From the NCBI RefSeq assembly GCF_000518725.1, contig NZ_KI912486.1, positions 223,279 through 287,278 on the forward strand: a stretch of 64,000 nt of DNA, given 5' to 3'. The notes below the pieces were generated by a model. It was not told where the DNA came from. It did not search any database and saw nothing but the letters and a program-made list of their open reading frames with translations. The number at the start of each line of letters is the position of its first letter. The first letter of the stretch is position 1. Of the stretch, positions 30,615-43,092 are shown in pieces. The translations under genes were made by a program, and so were the position numbers. The DNA comes from Mesoplasma seiffertii ATCC 49495 (GTDB lineage Bacteria > Bacillota_I > Bacilli_A > Mycoplasmatales > Mycoplasmataceae).

Positions 30615-32168
30615 ATGGCAAACGAGTATGCAATTCAAATGAAAAACATTACCAAAGTGTTTTTTGAAACATTAGTTGCGAATGATAACATTGACTTTAA
30701 TGTCAAAAAAGGTGAAATTCATGCTCTTGTAGGAGAAAATGGAGCCGGTAAATCAACACTAATGAGTATCTTATTTGGTTTATACCAACCAACCAGTGGT
30801 GAAATAGTGATTAACGGGAAAGTTGAAAACATCACTAATCCAATTAAAGCAAATCGTTTAGGAATTGGAATGGTTCACCAACATTTTAAATTGGTCGAAG
30901 TTAATGCTGTATGAGAAAATATTGCTTTAGGTGTCGAAGATACGACCTATAATATATTTTTAAATAAAACGAAAATCAAAGCTAAAATAACAAAAATTAT
31001 GAAAGAATATGAGTTATTTGTTGATCTTGATGCGAAGATTCATAATATTTCTGTAGGAATGCAACAACGTGTAGAAATTTTAAAAATTTTATATCGTAGT
31101 GCTGATATTTTAGTTTTCGATGAGCCAACAGCAGTCCTAACTCCACAACAAATTGATAGTTTATTAGATATTCTATTAAAGTTAAAAGCTGCTGGAAAAA
31201 CAATTGTTTTCATTTCTCATAAACTAGAAGAAATCAAAAAAATTGCTGATACCGCAACAGTTATTCGTGGTGGTAAAAAAGTTGCTGAAATTGATGTTAA
31301 ACAATCTCAAGGAACCGAAATTGCTGAAGCAATGGTAGGTAGAAAACTTGTTGAAGTTAAAAACACTTATTCAAAACCAAAATCAGATGCACCTATTTTA
31401 AATGTAATTAATTTAACAGTTAAGTCATCAAATAACCCGAAAATTAATGCTTTAGAAAATTTTAATGTTCAAGTTAAACCTGGAGAAATTGTGGCAATTG
31501 CTGGAGTTGAAGGAAATGGACAAAAAGAATTAGTTGAAGTTGTTACGGGATTGAGCAAGGCTGCAGCTGGTGGAGTTGTTTACAAAGATTTAAATATTTT
31601 AAAATATTCAATCGCTAAACGTTATGAATTGGGTATGAGTCATATCCCTGAAGATCGTCATAAATATGGAATGTTATTAGATTTTACTGTTCAAGATAAT
31701 ATTGTTATTCAGCAAATTGATAAAAAACCATTTTCAAAATTTGGATTATTAAACACTATTGAGATTAAAAAGTACGCTCAAAAAATTATTAAGGATTTTG
31801 ATGTTCGTGGAGCTCGTGGTGGAGTTTCAGTTGCTAGAGGATTATCTGGAGGAAATCAACAAAAAGCTGTAGTTGGACGTGAATTAAGAAGACAACATGA
31901 TTTATTAGTTGTTGTTCAACCAACTCGTGGTTTGGATATTGGAGCAATTGAGTATATTCATGCCGAAATTTTAAAAGAAAAAGAAGCAGGGTCAGCAATT
32001 TTACTAGTCTCATATGAACTAAGTGAAGTTATGGCGTTAGCCGATAGAATTGTCGTTATTAACGATGGACGTTTAGTCGGAGAAGTTCCTGGTAAAGGAG
32101 CTCGAAGAGAGCACATCGGAGCATTAATGGCAGGAAAGAAAGAAGAGGTAATTAGCAATGAATTTTAG
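30615..32168 (+). CDS. Nucleoside ABC importer ATPase (two fused ATP-binding domains)
   Basis: 517 residues with two ABC domains. First half: Walker A LVGENGAGKSTLMSI, signature-like ISVGMQQRVEILK, Walker B DILVFDEPTAVLTP. Second half: AGVEGNGQKELVEVV as degenerate Walker A, signature GLSGGNQQKAVVGREL, and LLVVVQPTRGLDIGA as Walker B. This is the layout of simple-sugar and nucleoside importers such as YufO/NupO. The ATG at 30615 follows TGGAGG by 5 bases; an upstream ATG at 30603 lies inside that site. The stop overlaps the next ATG. Confidence 0.93.
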
Positions 32169-34890
32169 ACAGCTTACTTGATCAACGAAGAAAAAAGCTA
32201 ATGAGTTCTTAATTTCTAATGAATTTAAACAAAAAGGAAAGTCAATTAAGGGTTCATTGTTATCTATTTTAGCTGGACTAATGGTTGCAGCAATTATTGT
32301 GATGGTGCAAAATGTAAATCCCTTTGAGTATTTTTATCAATTATTCAAGGTAGCCTTTAATGGTCTTTACATTGAACAAACTATGAACTGATTTGCAGTT
32401 TATATGGTTGCAGGAATTGGAATTGCTGTTGGATTTAAATCTGGAGTATTTAATATTGGAATGGCTGGACAAATGTTAGCCGCAAGTTCAATTTCAACAA
32501 TTGTATTTTGAAGTGTTGTAGGAACAAACGTTGCTGCTACTCCAATTATGGTATTTGTAACTTTCATAGTTTGTTTAGTAGTTGCGTCGTTCTTAGCGGC
32601 AATTGCGGGAGCTTTAAAAGCCTACTTTAATATTCATGAAGTGGTTTCAACAATTATGTTAAACTGAATTGTTTGATACTTATTTAAATTTGTTTTCTCA
32701 ATTTTTAAACAATATGCTGATGATTCAGTACCATCAACAAGTAAAATGATGCCAACTGATATTTTTACAATTAATGGAAATAATATTTTAATCCCTTTAT
32801 TAATTGCGGGAGGATGTATTGTAATTGTGGCAGTTTTATTTGCTAAAACAACTTTTGGATTTAAGTTAAAAGCAGTTGGAAGTTCTCAAAGTGCTTCTAA
32901 ATATGCTGGAATAAATGTTAAAAAGAAAATTATTCAAGCAATGACAATTTCAGGAGCATTTGCAGGGGTAGCAGCATTTATTAATATGTATACTATTTCT
33001 CCAAATACTTCATTTACTGTTGATAATTTACCAACAATTGGTTATGACGCAATTGCTGTAGCACTTGTTGCCTTTAATAATCCATTTGGAATTATCTTTG
33101 TTGGGGGATTATGAGGAGTAATTCAATCAGCTGGGCCATTAACATCTGGACTATTTGGAATGCCAACTCAAATTAGTGGATTAGTATTCGGAATTATTAT
33201 TTACTTTGCAGCGATTTCAATTATCTTTATGAATTTTGCTCCTGTGTTATGAACTCGAATGAGATATTACATTATGAAATCAAAGACACGCAAAATTACC
33301 TTGAATGGGTACAATGCTCAACAGGCTAAATATCGTTATTGAATTGCTTTTCCAAAAAAATCTCCAGAGTATCTAAAAAATATTCAAGGAATGAATCAAG
33401 AAGAAATTAAAATATATACTCAAGATTTTAAAGAAACATGTCGCATGGAAATTCATCGAATTGAAAATCAAATCAGCATGTTCAAAAAGAATGTTGTTGA
33501 AAAAGAAATTAATTCAGGATTGACAGGACTTAAATATCGTAAACATACAGAGTTTAATAAAATTAATTCAGATAGTTTAGAAAAATACATTGATATTAAA
33601 TTAGAGTATTTATCATTTAAAGATATCTTAATGGGTCAAGCAAAAAACTATGTTGCATATGAAAAGACGCAATTTAAAAATGTTAAGAAAATTAGAGATC
33701 AGCAAATTGCTGCTGCCAAGGTTTGAAAACAGGGAGCAATTGGAGAACTAAATCTTGAATACGCTTACGTTAACGGAAAAGTTCAAATTAAAGGTGATCA
33801 AGCGAAAGAACTAAATCAAATTAAGGATAAAATTGTATCTTTAAAAACAGATTTAAAATTACAAATTGATTTGATCAAACTTAAAGATACCTTGACAGAA
33901 AGTGAAAAATCAAATCAAATAATTGATGCAAAATCACTTACTGAAGTGCAAATTAAAAATTTAAAGGCAAGCAAACAAGAAGTCAAAAATAAGGCTAAAG
34001 AAGAAATTGCTCACTTAAAACGTCAGCATTTAGAAAAAGTTGCTATTTTAAAACAAGAGCAAACTCAATTGTTAGCTATTGAAAAAGAATTTGAACAAAA
34101 AGTAGCACATGCAAAAGCACACTTTGAAAAAGAAACTAAAATCTTACATCAAGCAGTTATTGAACACCAAGCTAAGTTTGACTTAGTAAAATCAGGTTTG
34201 GACTTAAAAGCTGCAACAGATTTAGTTGATGAATTAAATCAAACAGTTAAAAATAAGTTACAAGAACTAAAAACTGCTAAAGTAACCGAACTTAGTGAAT
34301 TAGGAAAAGTTGAAGCAGAATTTGATAACTTGTTACAACTAGTTGAGCAAAAATATGTAGATTTAACTAAAATTTTAGGTGACAAAATTTTTGCAGATTA
34401 CGATAATAATAAGTTTGTAATGAAAAAAGTTAAAACTGCTTTAAAAGTACAAAAACTTAAACTAGATGTAGCCATTGAAAAAGTTATGAAGGTTGATGCA
34501 ATTTTAGTTGCTGCCAATAAAAATATCAATGACAATATTTTAAGAGAGACAAAAACACAATTATTAAATTATAAAGCAGAATATAAAACAAAATTAGCTG
34601 AGCTAAAAGAAAATATTACTTCTCAATCACAAACTGAAATTGCTAAGTTAGAAAAAGACTTGGAAGCAAAAATTGCTGAATTCCAAAACAAGGCTGAAGC
34701 AAAAGAAGATGTTGAAAGAATTAAAACTTCTTATAAAGCAAAAGTTAAAAAGATTAAAGATGATCAAATCAAGGGTCAAGAAGTATTTGATAGTTACTTG
34801 AAAATAGAAAATGATTATAGTCAAAAAGTTGAAAACTATATTAAAAAAGTTTCAGCTAAGTTTATGACAAACATTAAGGAGGTTCAATAA
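32158..34890 (+). CDS. Nucleoside ABC importer permease fused to a long coiled-coil domain
   Basis: 910 residues, against about 320-370 usual for this permease family. Residues 1 to about 370 are the membrane part: AGIGIAVGFKSGVFNIGMAGQMLAA, KAYFNIHEVVSTIMLNWI, LKAVGSSQSASKYAGINVKK, IGYDAIAVALVAFNNPFG. From about residue 400 to the end, about 500 residues are hydrophilic, very rich in Lys, Glu, Gln and Ala with heptad-like spacing (for example HLKRQHLEKVAILKQEQTQ), with no membrane segment, and should form a cytoplasmic coiled coil. The frame is continuous through UGA codons, with no stop between the parts. The stop overlaps the next permease start. Confidence 0.9.
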
Positions 34891-35819
34891 TGAGTGGATT
34901 TGCACAGTATACGTTAGCATTATGTGCCATTTTATTATTAGCTTCATTAGCAGGTCTTGTTTGTGAAAAAGCGGGAGTTGTTAATATTGGAATTGAAGGA
35001 ATGATGACAATTGGAGCTTTGATTGTAGCAATGATTGGTTCATCAATTAACAAAGACTCATCACATGTTCACAATGGATCACAAATTTGAGTTGTTTTAG
35101 TTGCAGGACTTCTAACTGGAATCTTTGCAATGTTACATGCTTTTCCGTCAATAACTTTAAGGTCAAATCAAATTATTTCGGGAACAGCGATTAATATTTT
35201 GGCACTAGGGTTAGGAATGTTTTTTGCAACATCAAGAATTTTTGGAGACCAAGGTTCAGTTATTTCAACATTCTATAATCCAATTTATATTGGATCAATA
35301 ATTCCAATTTGATTAGTATTTGCAGTGTTAATTGCAATTGGATTGACAGTTTTCTTCAAACTTTCAAAACAAGGAATGCGTTATGCAATGGTTGGAGAAA
35401 ATCCTAATGCTGTTGATGCAGCCGGAATTAGTGTTAACAAATACCGTTACATTGCCGTATTCTGTTCTGGAGTTTTAGCTGGTTTAGCTGGTGGAGTTAT
35501 GATAACAACAGTTGTTATGGGTGGAAACTTCGGTGGAACAACAATGGGAATGGGATTCTTAGCAATGGCAATTATGATTTTTGGTCAATGAAAAATTCAC
35601 TGAATATCATTAGGAGTTATTATCTTTGCTTTCTTATTTACATTAGGTTCAAGATTAGGAACTTTATCATTTATCCCAGAAGGAAGCTGATTGATTACAG
35701 GGTCAACAATTTTTAAAGTGTTACCGTTTGTAATAACAATAGCCACAATGGTAATTTTCTCAAAATCATCAAGGGCACCAGCAGCAAATGGAATACCATT
35801 TGATAAATCTAAACGATAA
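34890..35819 (+). CDS. Nucleoside ABC importer permease, second subunit
   Basis: 309 residues, about eight membrane segments: LASLAGLVCEKAGVVNIGIEGMMTIGAL near the start, SNQIISGTAINILALGLG in the middle and MRYAMVGENPNAVDAAGISVNKYRY before the last helices. This matches YufQ/NupQ-like permeases and has normal length, unlike its partner. The ATG overlaps the upstream stop (TAATG). A terminator follows, ending the four-gene operon. Confidence 0.92.
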
Positions 35820-35837
35820 ATCTGCTGTTCATATAAT

Positions 35838-35872
35838 AAAAGTCTAAAACCTTGTGTTTTAGACTTTTTTTG
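35838..35872 (+). terminator. Rho-independent terminator of the nucleoside importer operon
   Basis: Thirteen-base stem AAAAGTCTAAAAC/GTTTTAGACTTTT with 5-base loop and T run. Confidence 0.9.
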
Positions 35873-35906
35873 TTTTAAAATTATATGTAGAAATACGAGG
35901 GATAAT

Positions 35907-36851
35907 ATGAAAATACTCGCAATTGAGTCTAGCTGTGACGAATTTTCGTTAGCAATAATTGATAATGGAATAATTTTAACAAATGTGATTTCATCACAAA
36001 TTAATCACCATAAAGAATTTGGAGGAGTTGTTCCCGAGTTAGCAGCCAGATTACATTTAGAAAATATGCATTGAGTGATTGAGCAAGCAATTGAAGAAAG
36101 TCAAATTAATATTGAAGAGATTGATTATGTTGTTTATACTGCAAAACCAGGTTTAATTGGTTCGTTAATAGTTGGAAAAGTGGTTGCTGAAACAATTGCT
36201 TTATATTTAAATAAACCGATTATTGGTCTTGATCATATTGAAGGGCATATCTTTGGAGCGGCAATTGAACACGAATTTATTTATCCAGTTTTAGCAATGG
36301 TTGTAAGTGGAGGACATACTCAAATTGAAGTTGTTCATTCACCATCTGAATTTGAAATTATTGGTGCAACAAACGATGACGCAATTGGAGAATGTTATGA
36401 TAAGGTAGCCCGTGTTTTGGGGTTAGATTATCCGGGAGGTCCAGTAATCGATAAACTGGCACAACAAGGTAATCCAGAAGCTTATAAATTACCAATTCCC
36501 AAAGATGATTTAAGTTATGACTTTTCATACTCAGGACTAAAAACTGCAGCCGTAAATTTAGTTCATAATCTTCAACAAAAAAATCAACCAATTGATTTGA
36601 AAGATTTTGCTGCCAGTTTTCAGATAGCTGCTGTTAGTGCCGTTAGTCATAAATTAGAACGAGCAATTCAAAACTATAATCCGCAAACCTTAACTGTTGC
36701 TGGAGGAGTTAGCGCCAATAGCCAAATTCGAAAAATTATTTTAGAACTAGGACAGAAGTATCAGATCAGCAATACCTTTGTACCGAAATCAGAATATTGT
36801 ACTGATAACGCAGCGATGATGGCAAAATTAGCCTATGAAAAATTAAAATAA
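35907..36851 (+). CDS. tsaD: tRNA threonylcarbamoyladenosine synthase TsaD
   Basis: 314 residues of the Kae1/TsaD family, which joins threonylcarbamoyl to A37 of ANN-reading tRNAs. Visible: AIESSCDEF at the start, [19 protein letters not shown], the metal-binding [29 protein letters not shown] and [11 protein letters not shown]. Length is slightly short (usual 335-345). No tsaB or tsaE in the window. GAGG precedes the ATG. Confidence 0.95.
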
Positions 36852-36880
36852 AACTCTGATTAAAACATCAGAGTTTTATT
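36850..36880 (+). terminator. Rho-independent terminator of tsaD
   Basis: Eleven-base stem AAAACTCTGAT/ATCAGAGTTTT with loop TAAAAC. Confidence 0.88.
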
Positions 36881-36977
36881 TTGGAAATTTCCTAAATTCA
36901 TTGGAAAAATTTACCAAATCTTATATAAAATGATAAAATTAATATTACAAGAATAAAAGAATGGAGAAAAAATAAAA

Positions 36978-37763
36978 ATGAGATCGTTTCTGGCTAAATT
37001 ATCAACTATTGATGATAAGAACTTAACAACAAGAGAATTACAAATTGTTGACTATATAAAAAATAATTTACAAACAATTGTGGCAAATAATATGAAAATT
37101 GAACAACTTGCTCAAGAAGTGGGAACTGGGTATAGTGCTATTTATGGATTGCTTAATAAGCTAAACATTAAAGGATATCGTGATTTTTCAATTTCATTAG
37201 CAAATGATGCTGATTCTGCAGAAATTGAAATTGCTAAAGATGATGAGAATGTTGTAAATGGATATGTTAATTTAATTAAACAAAACTATTCATTAATTGA
37301 AAAACGTACTTTATTTGAAACTCTACAATTAATTCAAAATGCTCCAAGAGTATTTGTGTCATATTGAGAAAGTGTTTTAAAAGGACCAGCAATGGATTTA
37401 GAAAACTTTTTATTTGATCAAGAATTAAAAGTAACTTTATTGGACTCTGATTGAGATACAATCAATAAACGAGTAGAGTCAGTTAAAAATGGTGACTTAT
37501 TTATTTTCTTTACAAAGTATGGAACTTCAAAACACTTAGAAAAAATTATTTTTAAAATTAATCAAAGTGGGGGAAAAGTTATCTTTATTTCTGGAAGAAT
37601 GCCGTCAGTGGCAATTTCAAGAACTGTTGATTCAATTCATACTTTAATAGTGGATGGAGTAGAAATGGAAGATACTCATGTGTTTATTTCAAAGTCAGTT
37701 CCATTTCATTACTTTAATGACTTATTAATTTACCATTTTTTAAATACGAAAGACAATAAATAA
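36978..37763 (+). CDS. RpiR-family transcriptional regulator
   Basis: 261 residues. N-terminal helix-turn-helix (LTTRELQIVDYIKNNL, KIEQLAQEVGTGYSAIYGLLNKLNIKGYRDFSI) followed by a SIS sugar-phosphate-binding domain (GDLFIFFTKYGTSKHLEKIIFKI, KVIFISGRMPSVAI). Regulators of this group respond to phosphosugars. Its own target is not obvious; neighbours are tsaD and a hydrolase, both separated by terminators. The SIS domain looks less conserved than usual. Confidence 0.85.
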
Positions 37764-37786
37764 CCTTAGAAATAAGGTTATTTGTT
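37758..37786 (+). terminator. Rho-independent terminator of the RpiR gene
   Basis: Stem AAATAACCTTA/TAAGGTTATTT, loop GAAA. The stop codon lies in the stem. Confidence 0.82.
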
Positions 37787-37827
37787 TTATAATAAAGATA
37801 AATGTGTATTAGAAAGAGGGAAACTTA

Positions 37828-38958
37828 ATGGGAAATAAATTATTTAGTCGAGTTAATCGAATTGCGAGTCGAGTTTATGCTGATTTAGAGAATATTTTGT
37901 TTTCAGGTTTTAAAAAGCGTAGCAATGTTTATTTATATCCAGAAATTAAAAAAATGAACAAAATTATGCGCAAATTTTATAAACGCCCCCAATTACAAAT
38001 TGATGCATCTTCAAATTTACTACCAGTTAAATTTGAAACTAATGATGGGGTAATTTTAACGGGAGTTCAATATATTACGGATCCTAATTCAAAAAAATGA
38101 ATTATTGCTAATCATTGATTTGGTGGCCATAAATATTGAGGTCTTTATTGAGCAAGACCGTTTATTGAATTAGGTTACAATATTTTAGCCTACGATTTTC
38201 GTAATCATGGTGATAGCCAAAAAGAACAATATACAACAATGGGAATTTTAGAACGTGAAGATTTGTTAGCAGCAATGAAGTGACTTTATGATAATCATGA
38301 ATATGATGTCTTAGGTTTAACTGGTGCTAGTATGGGAGCTTTTACGATCAATTATACTAGTGTAAAAGATCCCGAACTAATGAAAAAATATAAAGTTAAG
38401 TTTGCTATTAGCGAAATTCCTTATGGTTCTATTAGAACTTTATTAGCACATACAAGAAGTTCTTGGTTGAGTAAATTTATTCGTAAAAAAAGTACTAAAA
38501 AAGTTATTGATAAAATTTTGGCATCCCAAATTAAAGATACAAAATTAGATTGAGAAGATTTAAATGTTTTTCATTACTATGAAAATAAAGATGTTATGCC
38601 TGCGTTTCCAATTTTTTATTCTCATGGGAAAAACGATTTGATAACTCCACCATATGACAGTCTGCGAATGTATATGGACCGAAAACCAAATTCACCAGAT
38701 GATGAAATTTTGATTTATGATTATTCACAACATTGTTTTTCACTAATGACACACTTTCATCAAACAACATATCATTGATTAAAGTTTGAACATAAAATAG
38801 TTAAAGATGATGATGCAACTGCTAAAGCAATGAAGTATTTTGGAATTGATCAAGACATGTTGGATAATAATTTTTATGAGACTAAAGAGCTGTCAACATA
38901 CTGGTCAGAAAAACCAGAAACAAGAGTGTTAATTAAAAATAGGGGTAAAAATGAATAA
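37828..38958 (+). CDS. Alpha/beta hydrolase
   Basis: 376 residues. The hydrolase core shows WIIANHWFGGHKYWG (oxyanion region), ILAYDFRNHGDSQ, the nucleophile elbow LTGASMGAF (Ser in GASMG), an acidic segment near SHGKNDLITPP and the late histidine in DYSQHCFSL, so a complete Ser-Asp-His triad is plausible. The N-terminal 60 residues are basic and amphipathic, perhaps membrane-associated. Substrate is unknown; relatives include lipases and esterases acting on host or medium lipids. It overlaps the next gene by 8 bases, so the two are translationally coupled. Confidence 0.85.
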
Positions 38959-39805
38959 CTTAGCAAATATTAAATTAATTGTAACTGACTTAGATGGAAC
39001 AGTATTAGAACATGGCCAATTGGCAAATGATATTGATCAAGAAGTTTTACTAAAAGCAGCAAAACAAAATATTGCAGTAACTATTGCAACTGGACAATCA
39101 TGACATAGTGCTAAACCACGTGCTGATTTTTTTGACATTAAAGATCACTTGGATTTAGTAATCGTTGCCAATGGAGCAATGATTTCAAAAGCTAGCAAAT
39201 ATGAACCGTTGTATCATTCAGCGATTGATGCGGTCATTGTTAAAAAAGTGTTTGAAAAAATGACTACAATGGATATATGTGTGTTGGCATTTTACTTAAA
39301 GAATCAGCATGTCTATTGAAATGGAGTTCCGTTAAGAGCTGAATCATTAATTGAACGTAACTGAATTGATAAGTTTATCGTTGAAGATTTATCAAATCAA
39401 GACAATTTTGAATATAAGGATGTTATTCAAATGATGATTTTTGTACCTGAAGAACAGGAAAATGAATTTAATTCTTGATTAAAAACTGAGGGACTTTATA
39501 ATTATATTAATTCAATGAAAAGTAATATTGAAAGCATGCCAATTTATGAATTTATTAATGTTGAAGCCAGCAAAGGTAATGCTATTAAAAAACTAGCAAA
39601 AATGATTAATGTTGATATTAATGAAATTGTCATTTTTGGTGACAACATGAATGATATTTCAATGTTTACAGAAATCCCTAATTCTGTAGCAATGGGGAAT
39701 GCTGTTGAACCAATTAAAGAAATTGCAAAATATATAACTGACACTAATAAAAATGCTGGAGTAGGAAAATTTATCACGCAACATATTTTAAAAAAGGAGA
39801 AATAA
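38951..39805 (+). CDS. Cof-type HAD-IIB phosphatase
   Basis: 284 residues. Motif I LIVTDLDGTVLEHG with both aspartates, motif II TIATGQSW, the lysine near EASKGNAIKKLA and motif IV IVIFGDNMNDISMF place it in the HAD-IIB (Cof) group, small-molecule phosphatases acting on sugar phosphates or nucleotides. AGGGGT is before the ATG, inside the end of the hydrolase gene. asnS starts one base after its stop. Confidence 0.9.
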
Positions 39806-39806
39806 A

Positions 39807-41171
39807 ATGGAATTAGCACAAATTTTTAAGAATCAAGAAACTTTAGATCAAAAGGAAATTGTTTTTATAGGTCGTGTAAGATCAAATCGTCAAGGAAAAG
39901 CAGTTTCATTTATGGTCTTGAATGATGGAACATCAATCAATGATTTACAAGTAGTTTATAAAACAACTACTGACGGGTTTGAAGAAGGACTAAAATCTCG
40001 TGTTAGTTCGATTGTTGAAGTAACTGGAACAATTGTCTTAACTCCAGGAAAGCCCCAACCGTTTGAAATGCAAGCAACAAAAATTGAATTGCTTGATCAA
40101 GCAGTAGAAGACTACCCGTTACAAAAAAAAGAACATTCACCAGAATTTTTACGTGACATTGCTCACTTAAGAGCAAGAACTAAAACATTTAACGCAATTT
40201 TCAGAATTCGTTCAACAGCGGCATTTGCGCTACATAAATTTTTCCAAGAGCAAGATTTTATCTATGTGCAAACTCCAATCATTACAAGTAATGATGCTGA
40301 AGGGGCAGGAGAACAATTTGTAGTTACTGTTAATGAAAATAAAGATTATGCAAATGATTTTTTTGGTAAAAAAGCAGCATTGACAGTATCAGGTCAATTG
40401 AATGCCGAAGCCTTTGCTCAAGCCTTTAAAAATACTTATACATTTGGTCCAACATTTAGAGCCGAAAATTCACATACTAATCGCCATGCTTCAGAATTCT
40501 GAATGTTAGAACCAGAAGTTGCATTTAACGATTTAGCAAAAAATATTACCCTAATTGAAGATATGCTTAAATCAACAATTGCTTATGTAATGGAAAAAAA
40601 CATGGATGAATTAAAATTTTTAGAAACTAACTTAGAACCAGGATTAATTGGAAAAATATCAAAAATTGTTAATGCTGAATTTAAAACAATGAAATATGAA
40701 GAAGTGTTAACTGTTCTTCAAAAAGCTATTGATGACGGTCACAAGTTTGAAGACAACAATATTTATTTTGGACTAGATTTAGGAACAGAGCACGAACGTT
40801 ATATTTGTGAGGTTGTTAATAACTGTCCAACTTTTGTAACAGATTACCCCAAAGAAATTAAAGCATTTTATATGAAACAAAATCCAGATGGAAAAACAGT
40901 TGCAGCAGTTGATTTACTAGTTCCGGGAATTGGAGAATTAGTTGGTGGAAGTCAAAGAGAAGATAACACTGATAAAATCAAAGCTCGTTGTGAAGAAATT
41001 GGAATTAATCCTGAAGACTTAGAATGATACGTAAGTCTTCGTGACTATGGATACTACAAGTCAGCTGGGTTTGGTTTGGGATTTGAAAGATTATTAATGT
41101 ATATTACCGGGGCGGCAAATATTCGTGATGTAATTCCCTTTCCACGAACACCCAAAAACCTATTATTTTAA
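39807..41171 (+). CDS. asnS: Asparaginyl-tRNA synthetase
   Basis: 454 residues, class II. N-terminal OB-fold anticodon domain ([24 protein letters not shown]), motif 2 [20 protein letters not shown] and motif 3 [34 protein letters not shown] separates it from aspartyl-tRNA synthetase. The UGA at 40501-40503 gives the conserved Trp of EFWMLEPE. Having a true AsnRS means GatCAB, encoded at 52.7-55.9 kb, is needed mainly for Gln-tRNA. A terminator follows. Confidence 0.96.
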
Positions 41172-41193
41172 AAATGCCGGTTGGCATTTTTTT
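41170..41193 (+). terminator. Rho-independent terminator of asnS
   Basis: Stem AAAAATGCC/GGCATTTTT with loop GGTT. Confidence 0.88.
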
Positions 41194-41261
41194 AGACCTT
41201 TATAAAAACAAGTTATTTTGGTGTAAAATAATAATGATATAGAAAAATTGGAGGAGTTATC

Positions 41262-42224
41262 ATGTTATTATCATTTGTTATTTGTGCTCAAGGAAAAGAA
41301 AACAAATTATTTAAAACTATCAATTCTTTAAAGCGACAAACAATTGATGATTATGAGTTAATTATTGTTAATGATGATCCTTCAATTGAGAAAGAATCTA
41401 TTGAATTTTTAAAAGATCAATTTAGAGAAAATGAAAAAATTACAGTAGCATTTAATAATAAAGGTCAAGGTTCAGCAACTAACTGAAATACAGGTTTACA
41501 ATTGGCTTCAGGAGAATATGTTTCTTTCATTAAAGAAGGAGATATTTTAGAACCAAATTTTATTGAAGAAATTAAAAAAATTACTCAAGGTAAAAAACCT
41601 AAAATTGATATTTTAGAGTACCGTTTGAACTTTACTGGACTTTTTGAGTCTACAACAACAACAGCATTACAAATGGACAAAGTCTATGAGTTACCAAAAT
41701 CAACAGAAGTTTTTGCACATTTCAATCAAATGATTTATGGCAAAATTTTCCGTTTAAAATATTTAAAAGACTTTAGAATTAACTTTAGAAGAAGTGTACG
41801 ATTTGATACGTTATTTTTATATAAAGCTTTAGGGCAAGCAAGAACATTTTATTTCAGTTCAAAAGTCTTGTGTAATCACCGTTCAACAGTTTTAAAATAT
41901 TCAGCGTTTGACTTAGTCAATCAATGACCACATATTTTAAACTATTACCGTCGTATTGGAGCTTACAAAGAATTGAAAGATGAATTAAACTATGCATATT
42001 ACTACCAAATGACTTACGACTTTTTAAACTTAGTTAAAGAATTTGGGAATAAGCAACTTTATAAAAAGGCATTAAAATATGCTGATACCAAAATGGAAAA
42101 TAAGATTAAATCATTTATGAAAACAAACTCTGTCTTTTTAGAAGACCGTAATCCAGAATTTACCAAACGTATCAAAGAATTTGAAGGATTTGTTTCTTCA
42201 GAATTAAGAAAAATTGGAAAATAG
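41262..42224 (+). CDS. Family 2 glycosyltransferase
   Basis: 320 residues. The GT-A start LLSFVICAQGKENKLFKTINSLKRQTIDDYELIIVNDDP is typical of GT2 enzymes, followed by NKGQGSATNWNTGLQLASGEYVSFIKEGD, where GD takes the place of the usual DxD metal site. No membrane segments, so it is cytoplasmic or peripheral. Possible jobs are glycolipid or capsule synthesis; the acceptor is unknown. An RDD protein and pcrA follow closely. Confidence 0.85.
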
Positions 42225-42234
42225 AGGCAACCAT

Positions 42235-43092
42235 ATGAACTCTGATAATTTACAACAAGATCTCGTTAAATTAGAAGTAGAAGATAAAGGCCAAGAAATT
42301 TCTTTAGACAATGAAAATGCTTTTCGTCTAGCAAGCATCTATAAGGTGTTGTTTGCTAGACTTTTTGATTTATTTTTAGCGTCGTTACCAGGATTTACTT
42401 TAACCTTTATCTTTAAAATTGAACCGGGTCAATGAGGATTAGCATTAGGAATGCTTGTAATATCATTAGCAATCATGACAATTTATTTTGTTGTGTTGCC
42501 GTACTTTTTTAAAGGCAATACTTTAGGTAAATATTTATTTAAAATTCGATTGGTTAACTATGAACACAAAGTTTTATTCAAAGCATTAGTTGCTCGTGAA
42601 GCTTTTTTCTTATTGGTTCCTTGAATGGTAATGTTAATTGCACAAATTACCGCAATTTTAATTATGGGTCCTTATAAAGATGATGAACCAATTAGTAGTA
42701 GTTTATTTAATTTGGCAAAGATAATTGTTAATTTAAGCTATTTATTTTATACATTATGGTTGTTATTTTTATGCCTTGAAATTAAATTACAAGCTCAACA
42801 ACGTTCATTTGTTGATATTAAATTTAACTTATACGTTGTAGAAACTAAACCTAAAGCAATTAAAGTTAATCAACAAAATCAAGCAAACTTGAAACGAAGC
42901 GATTCTCATATTGCTTTAGCAGATCAACCAGGAAATTTTGATACAACAGTTATTAAAGAAATTGCCATTGATGAACTGAGCGAATTTGAACAATCAATTA
43001 GCGTTGATAAGCAAAATCTTTTAGAAAATTTAAAATTGGAAACTGAAAAGAAAAAACAGATTGAGTCAAGAAAGGAAACAACAGATGAGTAG
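42235..43092 (+). CDS. RDD-family membrane protein
   Basis: 285 residues. The RDD signature is visible: the first helix starts [15 protein letters not shown] (Arg and Asp), and the loop [17 protein letters not shown] is the usual G-TLGK--LKIRLV. About four membrane segments, then a charged cytoplasmic tail of about 90 residues. RDD proteins have no settled general function; some are Na+/H+ transporters. The end overlaps pcrA by 8 bases. Confidence 0.88.
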
